Under the pieces are notes generated by a model. It was not told the origin of the DNA, did not search any database, and saw only the letters and a list, made by a program, of their open reading frames with translations. Below are positions 13,026-14,527 of a DNA stretch of 14,527 bases, one piece after another (within the stretch, counting starts at the first letter, position 1; every line of letters starts with the position of its first letter). A program made the position numbers and the translations under genes. The stretch is taken from the NCBI GenBank assembly GCA_021153265.1, contig JAGKTU010000052.1:1-14527 (forward strand), in the 5' to 3' direction. This DNA is from Clostridia bacterium. GTDB taxonomy: Bacteria; Bacillota; Clostridia; Oscillospirales; Oscillospiraceae.

Positions 13026-13814
13026 TTATTTCTCCCAATTCCGGACCCAAGCCACAGACTCTTTCAGGCTCTCCACCGTCTTGGTCTCCAGAACCACAGA
13101 GCAGCTTCGCTCCTTGGCGATGGTCAGATACCGCCCGATGTCCAGTTCACCCGTACCCAACGTCTGGTGATCCTGTTTGCCGTTTCGCACATCGTGGATG
13201 TGGAAATGCTGCAGCCGATCCTTGTGCCGCAGGATGAAGTCCTCGTCCGCATCTCCGGAGCACCGGTTGTGACCGATGTCGAAGGTCAGACCGAAGACCG
13301 GGCTTTCCAGCAGCAACTCCACAGCTCGCCGCTGGAAGGGCAGGAAACCTGCGGTATTTTCCACGCAGATCATCACGCCGCTGTCGCCGATGGCCTGTTC
13401 GCAGGCATCCCGGAAAGCACGCATCTGCTGAAGATAATCCTCTTCGTAAGCCTCAAAAAAGAGAACCACGCGGTCCGGCAGGGTGTATTTGGCACCTCTT
13501 GCCATGTGCATATTCAGCTTCTTGGCACCGATCTTCTTTGCAAGCTCGATGGCATCCACCACAGTCTGGCAGTAGCCCTTGCTCACATAGGGATTAAAAT
13601 CCGCCACACTCATCTCATCGTCCAGATGGATGGAGTAGCCGATACCATACTCCTTTGCGATCCGGTTCAGTTCTTCAGCATCCAGCTTGGGCAGTACATA
13701 CTGAGGGAAATTGATATTCAGTTCCACGAAGTCCAGCCCCAGCTCCCTGCAGACCTCAGCGCACCGGATCAGGGTGTCCGTTTCGATCATCGTAGGCATT
13801 CCATATTGTGTCAT
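13026..13814 (-). CDS. Sugar phosphate isomerase/epimerase-like TIM-barrel protein
   Basis: A 262-aa protein of the AP endonuclease 2 / xylose isomerase-like TIM-barrel superfamily. Candidate metal ligands follow the family pattern: VELNINFP (Glu31), IHLDDE (His63), MHMARG (His103), CVENTAG (Glu152), TFDIGHN (Asp179, His182), FHIHD (His205, His207) and VLETK (Glu243). Members are sugar isomerases/epimerases, inosose dehydratases or endonuclease IV; the substrate cannot be chosen here. GGAGGT lies 9 nt before the ATG at 13814, which overlaps the TGA of the MATE gene by 4 bp, so the two are translationally coupled. An open frame extends upstream to 13976 but only as a shadow of that gene. Confidence 0.9.
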   Translation of the reverse strand: MTQYGMPTMIETDTLIRCAEVCRELGLDFVELNINFPQYVLPKLDAEELNRIAKEYGIGYSIHLDDEMSVADFNPYVSKGYCQTVVDAIELAKKIGAKKLNMHMARGAKYTLPDRVVLFFEAYEEDYLQQMRAFRDACEQAIGDSGVMICVENTAGFLPFQRRAVELLLESPVFGLTFDIGHNRCSGDADEDFILRHKDRLQHFHIHDVRNGKQDHQTLGTGELDIGRYLTIAKERSCSVVLETKTVESLKESVAWVRNWEK

Positions 13815-14527
13815 ACTCGTTTTACCTCCATAGGATTCCAGCCGTTTCGGCTGTAGCTCACCAAAAACAGCATAAACACCAGCAAATTGTGGGCGATCAT
13901 GCAGCCCCACGCCGCCACCAGACCGTAATGCAGGATCTGGGTGCAGATAAATGTACCGAAAATCCGCACGCCCCACATGCCGGATATCATAAAAATGAAG
14001 GGCTTTTTCGTATTGCCCACGCCCTGCATCATGCCCTCCAGGATGATGGTCACGCCGTAAAACGGCTCCGTAACCGCCACCATCCGCAGCACCGTAGTGC
14101 CAAGGGCAATCACTGCAGCACTCTTGGAGAATACGCCCACCAGCGGCTCAGCAAATGCAAACAGCGCTCCTCCGGAAACCACCATCAGCGCCACCTCGAT
14201 GGGGATGAACATCTTTGTCAGTTCCTTCAGCCGCTTGGTGTCCTTTGCGCCGCAGGCGTTTCCTGCCAAGGTAGCCGCTGCGCTCTGCATACCGTAGCCG
14301 GGGATATAGAAAGCAGACTCCACCGTATTTGCCACAGTATGGGCAGCGGTGGCCACCTCGCCAAGAGAATTGATCATGGCGGCAAAGGCCACATAGCCCA
14401 GGCAAGTTCCGAACCGCTGCAACATATTGGGCATTGCAACCTTCAGACAGGGTTTCAGAATTGTCCCATCCGGGCGGTAGCTGCCGCCCCTTGGCGAGAT
14501 CACCGGATGCCGCCATACAATCACCGT
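13811..14527 (-). CDS. MATE-family multidrug/toxin extrusion transporter, N-terminus outside window
   Basis: The C-terminal ~238 residues of a MATE transporter (full members have about 450 residues and 12 helices), running off the window edge. Hydrophobic segments include LGYVAFAAMINSL, AFYIPGYGMQSAAATLAG, PIEVALMVVSGGALFAFA, VLRMVAVTEPFYGVTIIL, FIFMISGMWGVRIFGTFIC and a final pair ending in LLVFMLFLV. The segments GYGMQSAAATLAGNACGA and EPFYGVTIILEGMMQGVGNTKKPF are typical of the C-terminal half. It would export cationic drugs or metabolites using a Na+ or H+ gradient. Its TGA overlaps the isomerase ATG, so the two belong to one operon, but a joint function is unknown. Confidence 0.9.
   Translation of the reverse strand, partial: TVIVWRHPVISPRGGSYRPDGTILKPCLKVAMPNMLQRFGTCLGYVAFAAMINSLGEVATAAHTVANTVESAFYIPGYGMQSAAATLAGNACGAKDTKRLKELTKMFIPIEVALMVVSGGALFAFAEPLVGVFSKSAAVIALGTTVLRMVAVTEPFYGVTIILEGMMQGVGNTKKPFIFMISGMWGVRIFGTFICTQILHYGLVAAWGCMIAHNLLVFMLFLVSYSRNGWNPMEVKRV

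Overview
The window looks like chromosomal DNA of a gut-type Firmicute of class Clostridia (probably Oscillospirales/Ruminococcaceae-like; inferred, not proven). The evidence is strong AGGAGG-type ribosome binding sites on almost every gene, a class III (Firmicutes-type) fructose-1,6-bisphosphatase, a DUF6512 membrane protein, a COG2509-type flavoprotein, and U-tract hairpin terminators between transcription units. Roughly the left 4 kb is an integrated mobile element; the remaining 10.5 kb is ordinary chromosomal gene content.

Left region (1-about 4030), the mobile element. A partial rep gene (1-391, minus) encodes a HUH endonuclease resembling CRESS-DNA-type (circovirus/geminivirus-like) Reps, with a TMVINNP motif I, an HTH motif II and a YILK motif III. 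Upstream of it, between rep and a conserved 107-aa gene of unknown function, are three back-to-back perfect hairpins in 80 bp (433-512) that make a good candidate rolling-circle origin. Next come a minus-strand XRE regulator with a strong terminator, a possible 46-aa leader ORF, and about 490 bp of AT-rich regulatory DNA carrying five same-strand copies of TGTTGAYT plus short tandem repeats next to a near-consensus promoter. That promoter drives a plus-strand XRE regulator translationally coupled (ATGA overlap) to a 547-aa large serine recombinase. The last ~60 codons of the recombinase run through a terminator and other dyads, so the element's right end is probably in or just after them. The set (Rep, small partner, two repressors, serine recombinase) reads as an integrative plasmid that replicates by rolling circle after excision. 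The left end lies outside the window.

Middle region (4030-9060). A monocistronic FAD-dependent dehydrogenase (4292-5659) ends in a strong terminator. A DUF6512 membrane protein gene (5911-6441) converges on a tight minus-strand four-gene operon (9044 down to 6526): small zinc-ribbon protein, LCMT/PPM1-type methyltransferase, class I SAM methyltransferase, alpha/beta hydrolase. Gaps of 3-22 bp and a good extended -10 promoter (9066-9094) support one transcript.

Right region (9133-14527). Divergent from that operon are an SGNH/GDSL esterase gene and a nitroreductase gene 14 bp apart, ended by a 19-bp-stem terminator. Then comes fbp, which starts at TTG behind a strong ribosome binding site. 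It converges, across a bidirectional terminator, on a minus-strand pair: a MATE-family transporter (N-terminus outside the window) whose stop overlaps by 4 bp the start of a sugar-phosphate isomerase/epimerase-like TIM-barrel gene.

No tRNA, rRNA, CRISPR array or classical IS was recognised. The most interesting signal is the CRESS-like Rep with its hairpin cluster inside a serine-recombinase element.
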